Below, in pieces: positions 32,055 to 32,500 of a DNA stretch of 32,500 nt (position 1 is its first letter; each line of letters opens with the position of its first letter). The stretch comes from Bigelowiella natans CCMP2755. Lineage: Eukaryota; Cercozoa; Chlorarachniophyceae. Both the position numbers and the translations under genes were made by a program. The DNA lies in the NCBI GenBank assembly GCA_000320545.1, contig ADNK01000276.1:1-32500 (forward strand), in the 5' to 3' direction. Under the pieces are notes generated by a model. That model had not been told where the DNA came from and ran no database searches. It worked only from the letters and a program-made list of their open reading frames with translations.

Positions 32055-32500
32055 TGTTGGGGAGTTATTATTTCCAGATTTTAGAGTCTGCATTTGAATT
32101 CTCGCCGCACCAAAATGCCCTTGTGTGAACTTCAAAACGACACAGAAGATACGCCGTCGTAACCTAGATCTACTATTCCTTTGAAATAATCTTTTCACCA
32201 ATCTGATCTGTCTTGGGGCACACTTCAAGAAGTGCGCATTTCCGCTTTGCAATTTCTTAAAACTCGCAGAATGCTGTGCGAGAAACTTCCAGAATTTTCG
32301 AGCAGGGAAACAAGCAACGTCGTTTGTTCTGCGTTCTTTCATGTGCGACAGGCAACATCGGGCCGTTTTCGTTTATTTTGGGCTGGAATTTGCAGGGCGC
32401 TCAGATCTGAAAGTACGTTTGGAACGTGGGGGGATGGGGGGGGGGTGAGGGGGTGAGATCAGGAAGAGGATACTAGCCAGACGAGGAATAGACGCCATCT
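32055..32500. promoter_or_regulatory. Upstream region of the SWC5-like gene
   Basis: The minus-strand frame stays open upstream of ATG 32054 to about 32342, but its sequence is Arg/Phe-rich with no acidic BCNT character, so I treat it as 5' UTR and promoter. A poly-G run lies at about 32428-32448. No gene is visible before the right edge. Confidence 0.45.

Noticed and set aside
31782-32342. Long minus-strand frame as a 186-residue SWC5-like protein with an extended N-terminus
   Set aside because: The part before 32054 lacks BCNT character, and the part after 31952 runs into an intron (donor CCAG|GTGCTC); the downstream exons rejoin in phase only with the splice.
1-32500. CRISPR array, insertion sequence, transposase or viral gene
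   Set aside because: I found no direct-repeat/spacer pattern, terminal inverted repeats with a transposase, or capsid/polymerase motifs; the tandem repeats present are microsatellites and one coding duplication.

Overview
The window is nuclear DNA from an intron-rich unicellular eukaryote, probably an alga or other protist. Nearly every recognisable protein is split by short GT-AG introns, mostly about 50-260 bp (a few in EMC1 longer), and the exons rejoin in frame when conceptually spliced. Non-coding DNA is rich in microsatellites ((CT)n, (GA)n, (TA)n, (GAT)n, (CAA)n, poly-C/G). There are no bacterial operons, ribosome binding sites or mobile-element genes. I cannot name the species. Exon boundaries below are my own, chosen by splice consensus, phase agreement and remembered family motifs.

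Layout, left to right. 1-5080 (-): most of EMC1, the large subunit of the ER membrane protein complex, in at least 14 exons; its C-terminus lies beyond the left edge. 5526-6028 (+): a two-exon gene for an 83-residue membrane protein, divergent from EMC1. 6938-7653 (-): a short secreted kelch-type protein. 8737-19597 (-): an unrecognised, very long, low-complexity, charged and coiled-coil protein. It is either one gene of roughly 3,000 codons or a 2,680-residue protein (10677-19597) followed by a second basic protein (8737-10468). 20668-22547 (+): a D-threonine-aldolase-type PLP enzyme in four exons. 24021-27180 (-): an FSP1/AIFM2-like FAD oxidoreductase in at least 15 exons, including a 24-nt microexon. 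27634-29587 (+): a seven-exon HAD-like hydrolase of the HDHD3 type. 30202-32054 (-): a seven-exon SWC5/CFDP1 (Bucentaur, BCNT domain) chromatin protein.

The genes show no common pathway: ER membrane-protein insertion, a probable mitochondrial small protein, amino-acid metabolism, quinone reduction/redox protection, a phosphatase-like hydrolase and SWR1-type chromatin remodelling. Neighbours are arranged as three divergent pairs (EMC1/small protein, giant protein/D-threonine aldolase, FSP1-like/HAD) separated by convergent ends.

The most novel item is the giant protein. It is orphan-looking, has far longer exons than its neighbours, and carries a recent in-frame duplication with a 600-bp offset plus a recurring short motif that also occurs in the downstream exons. 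The best functional inference is the FSP1-like enzyme, which keeps the N-terminal myristoylation signature of the animal ferroptosis suppressor.
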